A stretch of 52,977 nucleotides of DNA from a virus, in the IMG/VR virus record IMGVR_UViG_3300020438_000057, positions 1 to 52,977 of that record; one strand, given 5' to 3'. Below, piece after piece: positions 6,825-14,448 of this stretch. The notes beneath the pieces are model-generated. The model was not told the DNA's origin. It ran no database searches and worked only from the letters and a program-made list of their open reading frames with translations. The number at the start of each line of letters is the position of its first letter. Position 1 is the first letter of the stretch. Position numbers and translations under genes: made by a program.

Positions 6825-7561
6825 CTCAGTCCAAGATCGAGTTTCGAAATAATATATTCTTTCACCAAATCACTCCTTACGATATCATGTTTATCAAATT
6901 CTATAAAATCAAATGACTTCATTCTTTTAATTACTTTCATAAATTCTAATACGCCGTCACGTTCATCTTTAAATCTAAAATCACTCTGTCTAAAATCACC
7001 ACAAAATACTATTTTACAATTATCACCTAATCGTGTGATTATACTATCTAACTCGTGGTATGTCATGTTTTGACATTCATCTACTATAACAACTGCATCG
7101 TTGATTGTCAAGCCTCTTATAAACGATGTAGTTGTAAAGTGTACTTGCTCACGTCCTTTGAGTATTTCGTAAGCATCACCTCTCTGAAACAATTCTGTAA
7201 AGATTGCATAGTAAGGTGCTTCATACACTTTTGATTTTTCTCTTTGATTGCCAGGGAGAAATCCCATGTCTCTTGTTGGTACTACACTTCTTATAATATG
7301 TAAACTACGTGTGTCGTTATAATTACTCAATACTTCTTGTGTTGCTAGATACAATGCGATAAATGTTTTACCTGTTCCTGCTACACCATGACACATTATA
7401 TTTTTGCCACTATAATATGAATTAAATACTCTCTCTTGTGTTTTCGTCATGGGTTCTACTTCTTTTACTCTTAAACCCGTATTTACTCTTTTAAGCTTTC
7501 TCTTTTGTTTATTCGTTAATGGTACAATATTGTCTTGAAGAAATGAGAGATTGTTGGACAT
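6821..7561 (-). CDS. phoH: PhoH-like ATPase
   Basis: 246 residues, PhoH family P-loop ATPase. Walker A GVAGTGKT (59-66), Walker B VVIVDECQN (157-165), and FCGDFRQSD as the sensor motif. The N-terminal ~35 residues are basic. phoH is a hallmark gene of marine phages; its cellular role is unsettled (phosphate starvation, RNA metabolism). It has AAGGAG before the ATG and feeds by overlap into the exonuclease gene. Confidence 0.93.
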   Translation of the reverse strand: MSNNLSFLQDNIVPLTNKQKRKLKRVNTGLRVKEVEPMTKTQERVFNSYYSGKNIMCHGVAGTGKTFIALYLATQEVLSNYNDTRSLHIIRSVVPTRDMGFLPGNQREKSKVYEAPYYAIFTELFQRGDAYEILKGREQVHFTTTSFIRGLTINDAVVIVDECQNMTYHELDSIITRLGDNCKIVFCGDFRQSDFRFKDERDGVLEFMKVIKRMKSFDFIEFDKHDIVRSDLVKEYIISKLDLGLS

Positions 7562-7573
7562 GGATACTCCTTG

Positions 7574-7909
7574 TTAATCGTTTGCTGACATTGGTTTCTC
7601 CTTTAGATTAGAATAAGTCCCTCTTCTTACACCATGCTTTTCTAGTGCATTTAATGTATTTCGTTCTTTTGTAGTTTTACGGCCCACTTGATCTGCTAGT
7701 GCTGATGTAGGGTGTGCTTCTGCTATTCGGGAGAGGTTTTCTTTCCACCCGCTATCATTCTTCATTCCACTGCCACTAATCATATTAACTTTCACAATTT
7801 GTTGGGTGATGTTTGGATTTTGTGAGAGATATTCTTCTCTCTGAGACATAGACATAAATTCAGTAAATGTTTCATCTGTGTCTTTATTCATAAATGTATA
7901 TAAAGGCAT
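7574..7909 (-). CDS. conserved phage protein with FmdB-like N-terminus
   Basis: 111 residues. MPLYTFMNKDTDETFTEFM resembles the start of FmdB-type small zinc-ribbon proteins, but the zinc cysteines are missing. The middle is Asn/Ser-rich and the C-terminus KERNTLNALEKHG is basic. I recall similar proteins in T4-like cyanophages with no assigned role. AAGGAG ribosome site. A late box TATAAATA lies 25 bases upstream, so it may be a late gene. Confidence 0.7.
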   Translation of the reverse strand: MPLYTFMNKDTDETFTEFMSMSQREEYLSQNPNITQQIVKVNMISGSGMKNDSGWKENLSRIAEAHPTSALADQVGRKTTKERNTLNALEKHGVRRGTYSNLKEKPMSAND

Positions 7910-7933
7910 TAATGCTCCTTGTTCATCATAATG

Positions 7934-7941
7934 TATTTATA
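7934..7941 (-). promoter_or_regulatory. late promoter box TATAAATA
   Basis: Exact TATAAATA ending 25 bases before the ATG of the FmdB-like gene and overlapping the stop of the Fe-S carrier gene. Position and spacing fit a T4 late promoter. Confidence 0.5.
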
Positions 7942-8224
7942 CGGCAAAAGACTCGCCACAACCGCAACTCGCCTTTGCATTTGGGTTAACTACTTTTAAA
8001 TAACTACCACCAAGTTCTTCTACATAATCTATTGTGCAACCAAACACAAACATTTCTGCTATAGGATTTAAATATAGATTACCTACAGTAGCTGTTTTAT
8101 CTGTAGTACCCCATTCATATTGAAAACCCGAACAACCACCACCTTTGACAGTGAGTGATACATTCGGGCTTCCTACCTTTTTAAGATAGTTTTCTGCTGA
8201 CTCTGTTAAGCTAATTGGTACCAT
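7937..8224 (-). CDS. A-type iron-sulfur carrier (IscA/ErpA family)
   Basis: 95 residues from ATG 8224; a GTG at 8248 would add eight. The three Fe-S ligand cysteines are intact: GGGCSGFQY (Cys31) and the C-terminal SCGCGESF (Cys87, Cys89), giving C-x55-C-x-C near the C-terminus as in HesB/IscA. Such proteins pass Fe-S clusters to apo-enzymes. In a phage it may support viral or host Fe-S enzymes during infection. It overlaps the end of the upstream gene, indicating co-translation. Confidence 0.9.
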   Translation of the reverse strand: MVPISLTESAENYLKKVGSPNVSLTVKGGGCSGFQYEWGTTDKTATVGNLYLNPIAEMFVFGCTIDYVEELGGSYLKVVNPNAKASCGCGESFAV

Positions 8225-8757
8225 GACGGGACACTTCTCTTTGTCCACTTTGCGAAAGAGTTCTTTGCTTCTATGTAATAGTTGTGATATGACTTTAGTG
8301 AGTCGCCTTCAACTATACAATCTGGATAATGACTCATCGCAGGTGTGGGTTGTGTAAATTCTTTTTCAGGTATATTTATAGGTTTTATAGCTAGAGCCAC
8401 TCTAAGTTTTTCGTCTGTAGAGTGTCTTTTACCATATCGATATGTGTACTCGTCACACAATGCAACAAACAAATCATAGAGCCATCTGTAGTTCAGTGAT
8501 GATTGTCTAGTCCATACTGACGATGGGTGATTGATATGACAAGCAAGATAATAAGTAGCTTCTTTGTAGTTGTCATCAAATCTGTATCGTTTAATTTTAC
8601 GGCCATTCTTAGATAGTTCTATACTCTCATTACCATCTAGAACTCTGTGTGCAGTTGATAGTAGTTGTGCATACTCTACAATCATCTTTACAACATGTTT
8701 GTCTACATGCATTCTAGCACACGTTACTGGATCTTCATCTAAATAAAATACGTTCAT
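8206..8757 (-). CDS. conserved T4-like phage protein, unknown
   Basis: 183 residues. Conserved-looking motifs: DEDPVTCARMHVDKHVVKM near the N-terminus, QLLSTAHRVLD, HPSSVWTRQS, and a C-terminal Trp/Tyr-rich KWTKRSVPSWY. I recognise it as a protein shared by marine T4-like phages, but know no function. It has its own promoter (8815-8843), which lies inside the small membrane ORF upstream, and a GAGAGG ribosome site. Confidence 0.75.
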   Translation of the reverse strand: MNVFYLDEDPVTCARMHVDKHVVKMIVEYAQLLSTAHRVLDGNESIELSKNGRKIKRYRFDDNYKEATYYLACHINHPSSVWTRQSSLNYRWLYDLFVALCDEYTYRYGKRHSTDEKLRVALAIKPINIPEKEFTQPTPAMSHYPDCIVEGDSLKSYHNYYIEAKNSFAKWTKRSVPSWYQLA

Positions 8758-8930
8758 AAATTACCTCTCATAATATAATCAATCAATTGTAGCAACCATA
8801 CTTGCTCTATGTCTAGTATAAGCCATTCGTATAATTTTGTCAAGATAAAACTTAACAATACAGATAACATAGTTAATCTGAATATTAACTTCTTTAACTG
8901 TGGTGTTTCTTTTATTTGATCTACTGACAT
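8754..8930 (-). CDS. 58-residue membrane protein
   Basis: MSVDQIKETPQLKKLIFR followed by a hydrophobic segment (MLSVLLSFILTKLYEWLIL) and a second weaker one. The stop overlaps the ATG of the next gene (ATGA), and it starts 6 bases after the upstream stop. That spacing is the main evidence, since its ribosome site is weak and it contains the promoter of the next gene. Unknown function. Confidence 0.55.
   Translation of the reverse strand: MSVDQIKETPQLKKLIFRLTMLSVLLSFILTKLYEWLILDIEQVWLLQLIDYIMRGNL
8815..8843 (-). promoter_or_regulatory. sigma70-type promoter
   Basis: -35 TTGACA (8843-8838), 17-base spacer, -10 TATACT (8820-8815). It is upstream of the 183-residue gene and inside the 58-residue membrane ORF. 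The spacer contains ACGAAT, a partial copy of the CGAATCA element. Confidence 0.7.
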
Positions 8931-8936
8931 TAATTA

Positions 8937-9152
8937 TCATGGTAATCGCAGAACCTTATGAGCGAACCATTTCAAAAATCTCTTGATACTCTTCTTTATC
9001 CAGTTATTGAAAAAGTGTCGTAACAATCTGATTACAATTAATATCGGTGAAGTAATAACGTCAAGAACTAATAACAAAAAGTCAACTATAATGTCGATGA
9101 TAGTATCGACATTCCATAAACTTCTAACTCGCTTCTTTAGCCTCTTCCACAA
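8937..9152 (-). CDS. small basic membrane protein
   Basis: 71 residues if it starts at TTG 9152; there is no in-frame ATG, so the start is uncertain. Basic N-terminus (KRLKKRVRSLW), a hydrophobic section of about 27 residues (IIVDFLLLVLDVITSPILIVI), then a basic amphipathic C-terminus. It overlaps the 3' end of the DUF115-like gene by 29 bases. Charge plus a single membrane section is compatible with a holin-like or membrane-active peptide, but nothing specific shows this. Confidence 0.5.
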   Translation of the reverse strand: MWKRLKKRVRSLWNVDTIIDIIVDFLLLVLDVITSPILIVIRLLRHFFNNWIKKSIKRFLKWFAHKVLRLP

Positions 9153-9738
9153 CTACTTGTTCTCCGTAGTGTTTGTTAAAATTATCTGTTGTGATAGCAT
9201 AACAGTTATCTGTATTTAGTCCAATATTGAACAATTGAACACTATCAGGAACAACAAAAGTGAATCTTACGTCTTTATTTTCATTCATAAACCAATGTAA
9301 ATAATTAACCCTATGTACACTATCATCATAAGTCGCATGAGTTTCTTCACCATAACCTTCAGTGTCTTTATATACATTATCTGTATTAGCAGTTTCATCT
9401 TTTTGAACAAAATCAAAACCTATACAGAATAATTTTGTAGCACCATGTCGTATAGCTTCTCTCATAGCATTCATACCTGCATTTGAGCGTCTACCTGTTG
9501 TTTCTTCTACACATTCTTCTTCTGGAGGTAATATGAGTTTGGTGTTTTCTACTACACCTTCTGTGCCAGCCATTTCTATGAGTTTTCTAAACTGCTCATC
9601 TATCACTACAAGGTAATCATACTTATCAAAGTCTCTGTATAGAGCATTGCACCCGTATATTTTGCCTTTGCCCACTAAATCATTTAGATTTATAGGTAAT
9701 CTACTTGGGCCATTTCCTATTATAAAAGCATCACTCAT
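9124..9738 (-). CDS. DUF115 / CST-I sialyltransferase-like protein
   Basis: 204 residues. The N-terminal IIGNGPSRLP motif is the nucleotide-sugar loop of the DUF115/MAF and CST-I (GT42) folds. DKYDYLVVIDE, RRSNAGMNAMREAI and LFCIGFDFV follow in the order seen in those families. Likely transfers a sugar to a surface glycan, or is a related Rossmann-fold enzyme. It overlaps its upstream neighbour by 4 bases. Confidence 0.65.
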   Translation of the reverse strand: MSDAFIIGNGPSRLPINLNDLVGKGKIYGCNALYRDFDKYDYLVVIDEQFRKLIEMAGTEGVVENTKLILPPEEECVEETTGRRSNAGMNAMREAIRHGATKLFCIGFDFVQKDETANTDNVYKDTEGYGEETHATYDDSVHRVNYLHWFMNENKDVRFTFVVPDSVQLFNIGLNTDNCYAITTDNFNKHYGEQVVVEEAKEAS

Positions 9739-9950
9739 TTTTTCTCCAGTTCTGTTATTCTATTTTCAAGTTCATTAATCTTATCAACCATTCTCTGCAT
9801 CTCATGTCGTATAGCATGATCAGTTGAAGAGGTAAAACCCTCTCGTTTCTTAGATGTAAAATCTAATCTGAGTCCAGCATCTGGATCTGTAGCTTTATCA
9901 TATGTCATAAAGTTTCTCCATTCGTTGCTAAAACCATCAGGATAATCCAT
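9735..9950 (-). CDS. small coiled-coil protein, unknown
   Basis: 71 residues: Asp/Tyr-rich N-terminus (MDYPDGFSNEWRNFM), then a C-terminal coiled coil (IRHEMQRMVDKINELENRI). Overlaps neighbours at both ends by a few bases. No family recognised. Confidence 0.65.
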   Translation of the reverse strand: MDYPDGFSNEWRNFMTYDKATDPDAGLRLDFTSKKREGFTSSTDHAIRHEMQRMVDKINELENRITELEKK

Positions 9951-10113
9951 CGTTTCTTTTCTCCATTACTTGAAGAACGTATTGTAATTCACTAATTATT
10001 TTATATATCCACATTTGAGTCATTCTATCTTCAGATTTGTTTCGCTCTTCTTTTAGTTGCTCTATTCGTATCTTTATATAGTCTTTCGGATTTACTTTTC
10101 TATTTCTTCGCAT
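9937..10113 (-). CDS. 58-residue basic helical protein
   Basis: Starts MRRNRKVNPKDYIKIRIEQL and is rich in Lys/Arg/Glu helices throughout. It fills the gap between two tightly packed genes, overlapping the upstream stop by 14 bases and the downstream start by 14. The ribosome site is weak, so support is packing and composition only. Confidence 0.5.
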   Translation of the reverse strand: MRRNRKVNPKDYIKIRIEQLKEERNKSEDRMTQMWIYKIISELQYVLQVMEKRNDGLS

Positions 10114-10303
10114 TTTTAATTATCGGATCCATCCAAGTTACTTTTGGTTCTTTTTCATTCTCAAGTATAGTCATACTACCACCTTGAGTATCATGTGAGT
10201 TTGATGTCCATGAATTTTTAATATTACGTAGCAACCACATATAAACAGGAACAATTACTATTGTTACTATAAGACATATAATCGAAAATACTTCAAACGT
10301 CAT
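10100..10303 (-). CDS. small single-pass membrane protein
   Basis: 67 residues with an N-terminal membrane helix (about 4-25, FSIICLIVTIVIVPVYMWLL) and a polar C-terminal tail. Overlaps the 3' end of the upstream oxygenase gene by 4 bases. Unknown role. Confidence 0.6.
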   Translation of the reverse strand: MTFEVFSIICLIVTIVIVPVYMWLLRNIKNSWTSNSHDTQGGSMTILENEKEPKVTWMDPIIKNAKK

Positions 10304-10914
10304 TTTATAATTAACTCCGATAAATTATCACTACCAATTTTACCCTTAATGAAAGTATTGAATGCAAGACTAATTCTAGTTTTGTCACTTTTTACTTGAT
10401 TAACCCAATGTGTAAGTTTTGATGGAAATAGTAAAAGGCTATTTTTAGTTGTAGGATACCACCACTCATCACTATTCCATTGATTATATTCACTCATGTC
10501 CATAGACATTGTTAGTTTATGTGGCCATGGTGTTGCAAATGATATAGTATCAGATTCAACAGTTTCTATATAGTACACACCAGATATCACACTGTTAGGG
10601 TGACTATGAGCATGGTGATACTGATTAGTCTCAGTATAATTAACCCAAGAAATTGTTATGTATATTTCTATATCTTCATCTATTTTATATGTGTCTCTAA
10701 AATAAAGATTAACTTTTTCTGTTAAATTTTTCTTTAGTTCAGATAATTCAAGATTATCAAGTACATACTTATCAGCCGTGTGAGTATTTCCATCATTTAT
10801 TACTCTATCTTTAGATTCTTGAGTACGTTTAAAGAAGTCTAATTCTTTTTTTGTCAATTCTCTATCTAGTTTTGTACAGCCTAAAGCTATGGGAAATAAA
10901 GATTCAATTTTCAT
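10300..10914 (-). CDS. 2OG-Fe(II) oxygenase, TIGR02466-like (second copy)
   Basis: 204 residues. Same family layout as the enzyme at 3069-3680: HHAHSHPNSVISGVYYI, then LLLFPSKLTHWV with the distal His, then TRISLAFNTF with the co-substrate Arg. The two are clearly divergent, so they are unlikely to be a recent duplication. Substrate unknown. Confidence 0.8.
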   Translation of the reverse strand: MKIESLFPIALGCTKLDRELTKKELDFFKRTQESKDRVINDGNTHTADKYVLDNLELSELKKNLTEKVNLYFRDTYKIDEDIEIYITISWVNYTETNQYHHAHSHPNSVISGVYYIETVESDTISFATPWPHKLTMSMDMSEYNQWNSDEWWYPTTKNSLLLFPSKLTHWVNQVKSDKTRISLAFNTFIKGKIGSDNLSELIIK

Positions 10915-11093
10915 AGATAAGTTCCGTCTACGTTGTGTGTTCTGCTATTACTCCATGCCCATATCATACAGTTCCACATAGAATAGCTTGGGTGATATCT
11001 ACCAAGAGGTACTTGTGAAAGTAAGAAATGAGAGAATGGTAATATGTTTCTTTTCTTTCTAAGTTCTTTGTAGTGTCCTACAAATAGTTTTAT
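10911..11093 (-). CDS. possible small protein without a standard start codon
   Basis: An open frame of about 68 codons ends in TGA overlapping the ATG of the next gene (ATGA). The encoded sequence looks protein-like (HYKELRKKRN, SQVPLGRYHPSYSM, IWAWSNSRTHNVDGTYL) with many Trp/Tyr/Pro. No ATG, GTG or TTG occurs before the last 23 codons; the earliest plausible start is ATA at 11093 after CCAGG. It may use ATA or ATT, be reached by frameshifting from the upstream gene, or reflect a sequence error. Confidence 0.35.
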   Translation of the reverse strand: MKLFVGHYKELRKKRNILPFSHFLLSQVPLGRYHPSYSMWNCMIWAWSNSRTHNVDGTYL

Positions 11094-11488
11094 CCTGGCA
11101 TAGTGAATAATGCTTTTACTCCATCATTAGTAGGGCGTCTTGCAAATATTACCCATCTGTGTATTTGATTATGCAGTTTATCTGGATGATTCTCTTTTAT
11201 ATAGTCTTTGAAACTTGTACCTGTTGTCCATACATCATCTACTACTAAACCAATATCATCTGCATTTGGATCAATATACTTTTTTAGAGAAGTTGCTAAC
11301 GATACACCACCTCTAGGTATACCTTCAACCCATCTAAATGATATCTTCTGATAGTCCATAATCATCTGTGCTAAACAATCCCATTCTTCAGAACGTATAG
11401 CATCACATTCTATCTTCCATTTAAGAGGTAAACCTGCATGTGAAATAAAATCACCAGCAGTAAAAAGATTTGCACCAGTATTAAACAT
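11090..11488 (-). CDS. phosphoribosyltransferase-like protein
   Basis: 132 residues. The PRPP-binding motif VVDDVWTTGTS (82-92) is clear, preceded by WVEGIPRGGVSLA, the usual PRTase layout. Enzymes of this class attach ribose-phosphate to a base or act in salvage. The length is short compared with full salvage enzymes, so the substrate is unclear. Similar short PRTases are common in marine T4-like phages. Confidence 0.8.
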   Translation of the reverse strand: MFNTGANLFTAGDFISHAGLPLKWKIECDAIRSEEWDCLAQMIMDYQKISFRWVEGIPRGGVSLATSLKKYIDPNADDIGLVVDDVWTTGTSFKDYIKENHPDKLHNQIHRWVIFARRPTNDGVKALFTMPG

Positions 11489-11679
11489 TATCCCTCGTCT
11501 TCATGATTCATATCTAGGTAATCATCTATACAAGTATAGCCTTGTCCTTGCCCTTGTACTGATAGCTTTACCATCTGTTCAAAACATGCTTCATATTCAT
11601 TAAAATAATCAATACCTTCGCCCTCTAAAGTTCCGTCAGGATAGAGAGTCACTGCGATTAAAATCCAACCATATATCAT
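11488..11679 (-). CDS. small conserved protein, unknown
   Basis: 63 residues; hydrophobic start (MIYGWILIAVTLYPDG), two cysteines (EACFEQM, YTCIDDY), acidic C-terminus. Shares a base with the PRTase start and overlaps the cytidylyltransferase by 4 bases. It looks like a fragment-sized exported or surface-bound domain; no function assigned. Confidence 0.6.
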   Translation of the reverse strand: MIYGWILIAVTLYPDGTLEGEGIDYFNEYEACFEQMVKLSVQGQGQGYTCIDDYLDMNHEDEG

Positions 11680-12101
11680 TTTATTTCCTTTACTCTAATT
11701 CTCAAATCACTACTGCTAAACCTATGCTCTCTTTTATTGAAATATAATTCTATATCTCTTTTCTTGCATATGTCACGGCCAGTAAATTCTTTATCTCTAT
11801 ATTCTTCACCAAGTATTCTTATATCAATATGATACATTTCTAATATATCTTCTAAGTCTCTTTCTGTAGAATATGGAATTATTTCATCAACGTACTTAAC
11901 ACCATTTAATTGTGTGTATCTCTCAACTACTGTTTGCACTGGACAATTTTTCTCTTTTCTATCTACAGTAGGATCTATCTGTAATCCACACATAAGATAA
12001 TCGCATTGATCTTTTGCTTCTCTCAACATCTGTACATGGCCAGCATGTAATAAGTCAAACGTACTTGCAGTAAATCCAATCTTCACTTTATCTTTTCCCA
12101 T
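11676..12101 (-). CDS. cytidylyltransferase-like nucleotidyltransferase
   Basis: 141 residues from ATG 12101. The nucleotidyltransferase signature HAGH (19-22) within GFTASTFDLLHAGH and the C-terminal RFSSSDLR (equivalent of ISTTKI) identify the TagD/RfaE C-domain/glycerol-3-phosphate cytidylyltransferase superfamily. It would activate a sugar- or alditol-phosphate with CTP or ATP, fitting the glycan genes elsewhere in the window. The start overlaps the upstream DUF2061 stop. Confidence 0.85.
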   Translation of the reverse strand: MGKDKVKIGFTASTFDLLHAGHVQMLREAKDQCDYLMCGLQIDPTVDRKEKNCPVQTVVERYTQLNGVKYVDEIIPYSTERDLEDILEMYHIDIRILGEEYRDKEFTGRDICKKRDIELYFNKREHRFSSSDLRIRVKEIK

Positions 12102-12265
12102 ATCCACTCATGACAATAAAACATAATACTTCCTGCTGGTATGCTTGCGAGAGATAGTCCTAACGTATACCATAAATCACCACCTGTAACTACTGCATAA
12201 CTCATAAACCATACTACACCTAAAAGTTGCCATGTGCAAGTCTTTATTATACGTCTGTATATCAT
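12083..12265 (-). CDS. DUF2061-like membrane protein
   Basis: 60 residues with two predicted membrane helices. RRIIKTCTWQLLGVVWFMSYAV, seen as K-x-CTW-x2-LG-V, and the closing FYCHEWIWEKI match the DUF2061 layout (N-terminal K-TW-R-G motif, YY-HE-W near the end). Function of the family is unknown. Confidence 0.75.
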   Translation of the reverse strand: MIYRRIIKTCTWQLLGVVWFMSYAVVTGGDLWYTLGLSLASIPAGSIMFYCHEWIWEKIK

Positions 12266-12444
12266 TCTTCTGTTTGCTCTACTGCTACTGGTTTACACCA
12301 TGCTGAATAATTACCGACTAATCTATCTTCATGTACATTGATTTGACTTGCATACCAAATACACTTCTGCATACTAGAATACGTTATCTGTCCTTCTACT
12401 TCAGAACCGTTCATTAGCATTAATACAAAAACTAGTTTAAACAT
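12262..12444 (-). CDS. small exported protein, unknown
   Basis: 60 residues with a hydrophobic start (MFKLVFVLMLMNGSE) and two cysteines (QKCIWYA, AWCKPV), resembling the 63-residue gene at 11488-11679 in layout. Overlaps both neighbours by a few bases. Confidence 0.55.
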   Translation of the reverse strand: MFKLVFVLMLMNGSEVEGQITYSSMQKCIWYASQINVHEDRLVGNYSAWCKPVAVEQTEE

Positions 12445-13078
12445 TTTTGTTTCTCATCTGATCACTTACTCCTTCAAAATAAGAATCTACTCCACACAAA
12501 TAATTAAACCAACCAGTCGCTATATACTTATGTTCTGTAGGAGATACTATGCCGTTATGCATGTGAGTAAAGTCACTAGGCCAAAGAAGTGTCAAACCTT
12601 TCTTTGATTTTGTAGTTAGATTTTGAAATCTAAAATGAGTACCACCACCATCTTCTACATCATTTAAATATGTCATAAAAACTAATACTCTATCATAGTA
12701 GAAGTTTCCATTTCTTTCATAATGTTCTGCAAAAAAACCTTCACCTGGTTTGTAATGTTGTATATTAAATGCATCAGCCATTGTCAATTTTCCCATAGTC
12801 ACTTCATAAAACTTAAAATATGTTGTGCATAAATCAAAAAGTATATGTTTATAAGTTTCTATAGTAGGGTGACTACAAGTGGGCCATACATTTACATCTG
12901 TAGATTTTTTAGCATTTGGATTTTCTTCTCCTCCCAGACTAGTGCCAGGGTGCTTATAATAAATTTCATCTTTATGAAACTTAATTAATTCATCACAAAT
13001 AGAAGTATCTTCCATTTGAAAGGGCATGACAAAAGTAGATTCATCAAATTTTGGAATTGTTATATCTGCTTTTTTCAT
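12437..13078 (-). CDS. prolyl-4-hydroxylase-like 2OG-Fe(II) oxygenase
   Basis: 213 residues from ATG 13078. Beta-helix motifs of the P4H group: HYKPGEGFFAEHYERNG (His119 with Glu121 in the HxD/E position), VLVFMTYLNDVEDGGGTHF, then PSDFTHMHNGI (distal His172/174) and EHKYIATGW with Lys184 as likely 2OG partner. It may hydroxylate protein side chains. The start overlaps the upstream stop as TAATG; a TTG three codons earlier is less likely. Confidence 0.85.
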   Translation of the reverse strand: MKKADITIPKFDESTFVMPFQMEDTSICDELIKFHKDEIYYKHPGTSLGGEENPNAKKSTDVNVWPTCSHPTIETYKHILFDLCTTYFKFYEVTMGKLTMADAFNIQHYKPGEGFFAEHYERNGNFYYDRVLVFMTYLNDVEDGGGTHFRFQNLTTKSKKGLTLLWPSDFTHMHNGIVSPTEHKYIATGWFNYLCGVDSYFEGVSDQMRNKNV

Positions 13079-13515
13079 TATTCCCAATCTTTGCTAAGGC
13101 CACCAAAACATTCCATTACGAACTTTTTAGTCAAACCCTTAAATGGTAATCTTCTATCTTTCATTCCTAATAATATCTCAGCTTCTTCTGCTGGCAAGTT
13201 TTCTAGCATATCAACAAATAGTTGCTCTCTTCGTATTTGTTTTAGATTCTTTTGTGCTTCAGAAGGGCCATCAGTAAAGAGATAAAATCTACGTACTTCA
13301 TGATGAAGTTGTCCTTGATTATCCCATGGTGTTTCATTCTTTTTAAATGGTGGATCACCTTCTGGTAGTAACCATCTAATCAAATTATTGTAAGTAAACT
13401 CTAAAACTATGCCCATAGCTGGTGTGTAGTTTTCTCTTAGATGTTTCATTTTGGCATTTTTACTTGTTATTTTTTCATTTTCTTTGAAAATGCTATAAAG
13501 CGATTGTGTCGGCAT
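13078..13515 (-). CDS. conserved T4-like phage protein (DUF6433-like)
   Basis: 145 residues from ATG 13515. Conserved blocks I recognise from cyanophage homologues: MPTQSLYSIF, RWLLPEGDPPFK, RREQLFVDMLENL, EAEILLGMKDRRLPFKGLTK. Family of unknown function. The start overlaps the RNase H stop (TGATG). Confidence 0.75.
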   Translation of the reverse strand: MPTQSLYSIFKENEKITSKNAKMKHLRENYTPAMGIVLEFTYNNLIRWLLPEGDPPFKKNETPWDNQGQLHHEVRRFYLFTDGPSEAQKNLKQIRREQLFVDMLENLPAEEAEILLGMKDRRLPFKGLTKKFVMECFGGLSKDWE

Positions 13516-14378
13516 CAAAACTCTCCAATTCTATCAGTAAGATTTTTTAATCTATTTCTTATAAAATAATTTAGTAGTCCGCTTCTCTGTGGTATTTTAT
13601 AATTATCATACTTTTCGTTTATCTGATTAACAATAGCTTTGGGAATACAATCTAAATTAACTAAAGACTCATTTCTTTTATAGTTTCTTAGCATAATCTC
13701 ATTACAGAAATCTTTAGGATCTAAGCCTATCCATTTCTCTATCTTCTTTGATGCTAGAGGTTTTTGTCTAGTACCCGTAACTATCACATTATCAGCAGAT
13801 AAGAAGTTAGGTACACCATCACCTCTATCACCTCTCATAATGTGTTCACGTAAGAAAGACTCAGGATTACTGATACGAATCCACTTCTTTAACATAGGTG
13901 AATATTGTTCTACATTTGCATATTTCTGTAATTGTGCGAAATCCTTATCGCCAGATATGATGATTATTTTCATATCATCTTCTGTTTTCAAAGTTTTACC
14001 AAAACGATTACACAGTGTACCAATGATATCATCGGCCTCTGCTCTATCTATCTGTATTACTTTATACGGAAATGTTTCTTTGAGTTCATCACGTATTTTA
14101 TTGAGAATACCGAATATGTGATTCCAATCTAAAGGTGACGTTTCTCTATCTGCTTTTCTATGTGCTTTATAGTAAGGAAAAATATCTTTACGCCAGTAAT
14201 TTTTGTCATCACAAGCGATTACCATTTCTCCGTATTCTTCTCCAAATTTAACATTGTATAGACGAATAGAATTAAGTATCATATGACGTATCATAGTTTC
14301 TTCTATTTCATCATTGTTTCTCTGGAGTTGCATCATCAAGTTACTTATCATAACTTGATTTAAGTCCAAAAGTATCAT
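13515..14378 (-). CDS. rnh: RNase H (T4 rnh-type 5'-3' exonuclease)
   Basis: 287 residues; FEN-1-family nuclease that in T4 removes RNA primers and trims flaps during lagging-strand synthesis. Catalytic acids: LLDLNQ (Asp5), CDDKNYWRK (Asp57/58), RAEADDIIG (Glu114, Asp116, Asp117) and SGDKDFAQL (Asp144, Asp146). KAHRKADRE is the basic arch. Slightly shorter than T4 Rnh (305). Own promoter at 14408-14439. Confidence 0.92.
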   Translation of the reverse strand: MILLDLNQVMISNLMMQLQRNNDEIEETMIRHMILNSIRLYNVKFGEEYGEMVIACDDKNYWRKDIFPYYKAHRKADRETSPLDWNHIFGILNKIRDELKETFPYKVIQIDRAEADDIIGTLCNRFGKTLKTEDDMKIIIISGDKDFAQLQKYANVEQYSPMLKKWIRISNPESFLREHIMRGDRGDGVPNFLSADNVIVTGTRQKPLASKKIEKWIGLDPKDFCNEIMLRNYKRNESLVNLDCIPKAIVNQINEKYDNYKIPQRSGLLNYFIRNRLKNLTDRIGEF

Positions 14379-14407
14379 TGTATACTCACTATTTAATTAT
14401 CTAACTA

Positions 14408-14439
14408 TATTTATATCACACTATAGAGTATTTTGTCAA
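14408..14439 (-). promoter_or_regulatory. RNase H promoter with overlapping late box
   Basis: -35 TTGACA (14439-14434), 18-base spacer, -10 TATAAA inside TATAAATA (14415-14408). Same dual layout as the tmRNA promoter. It ends about 30 bases before the ATG. Confidence 0.65.
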
Positions 14440-14448
14440 GACTCAAGT

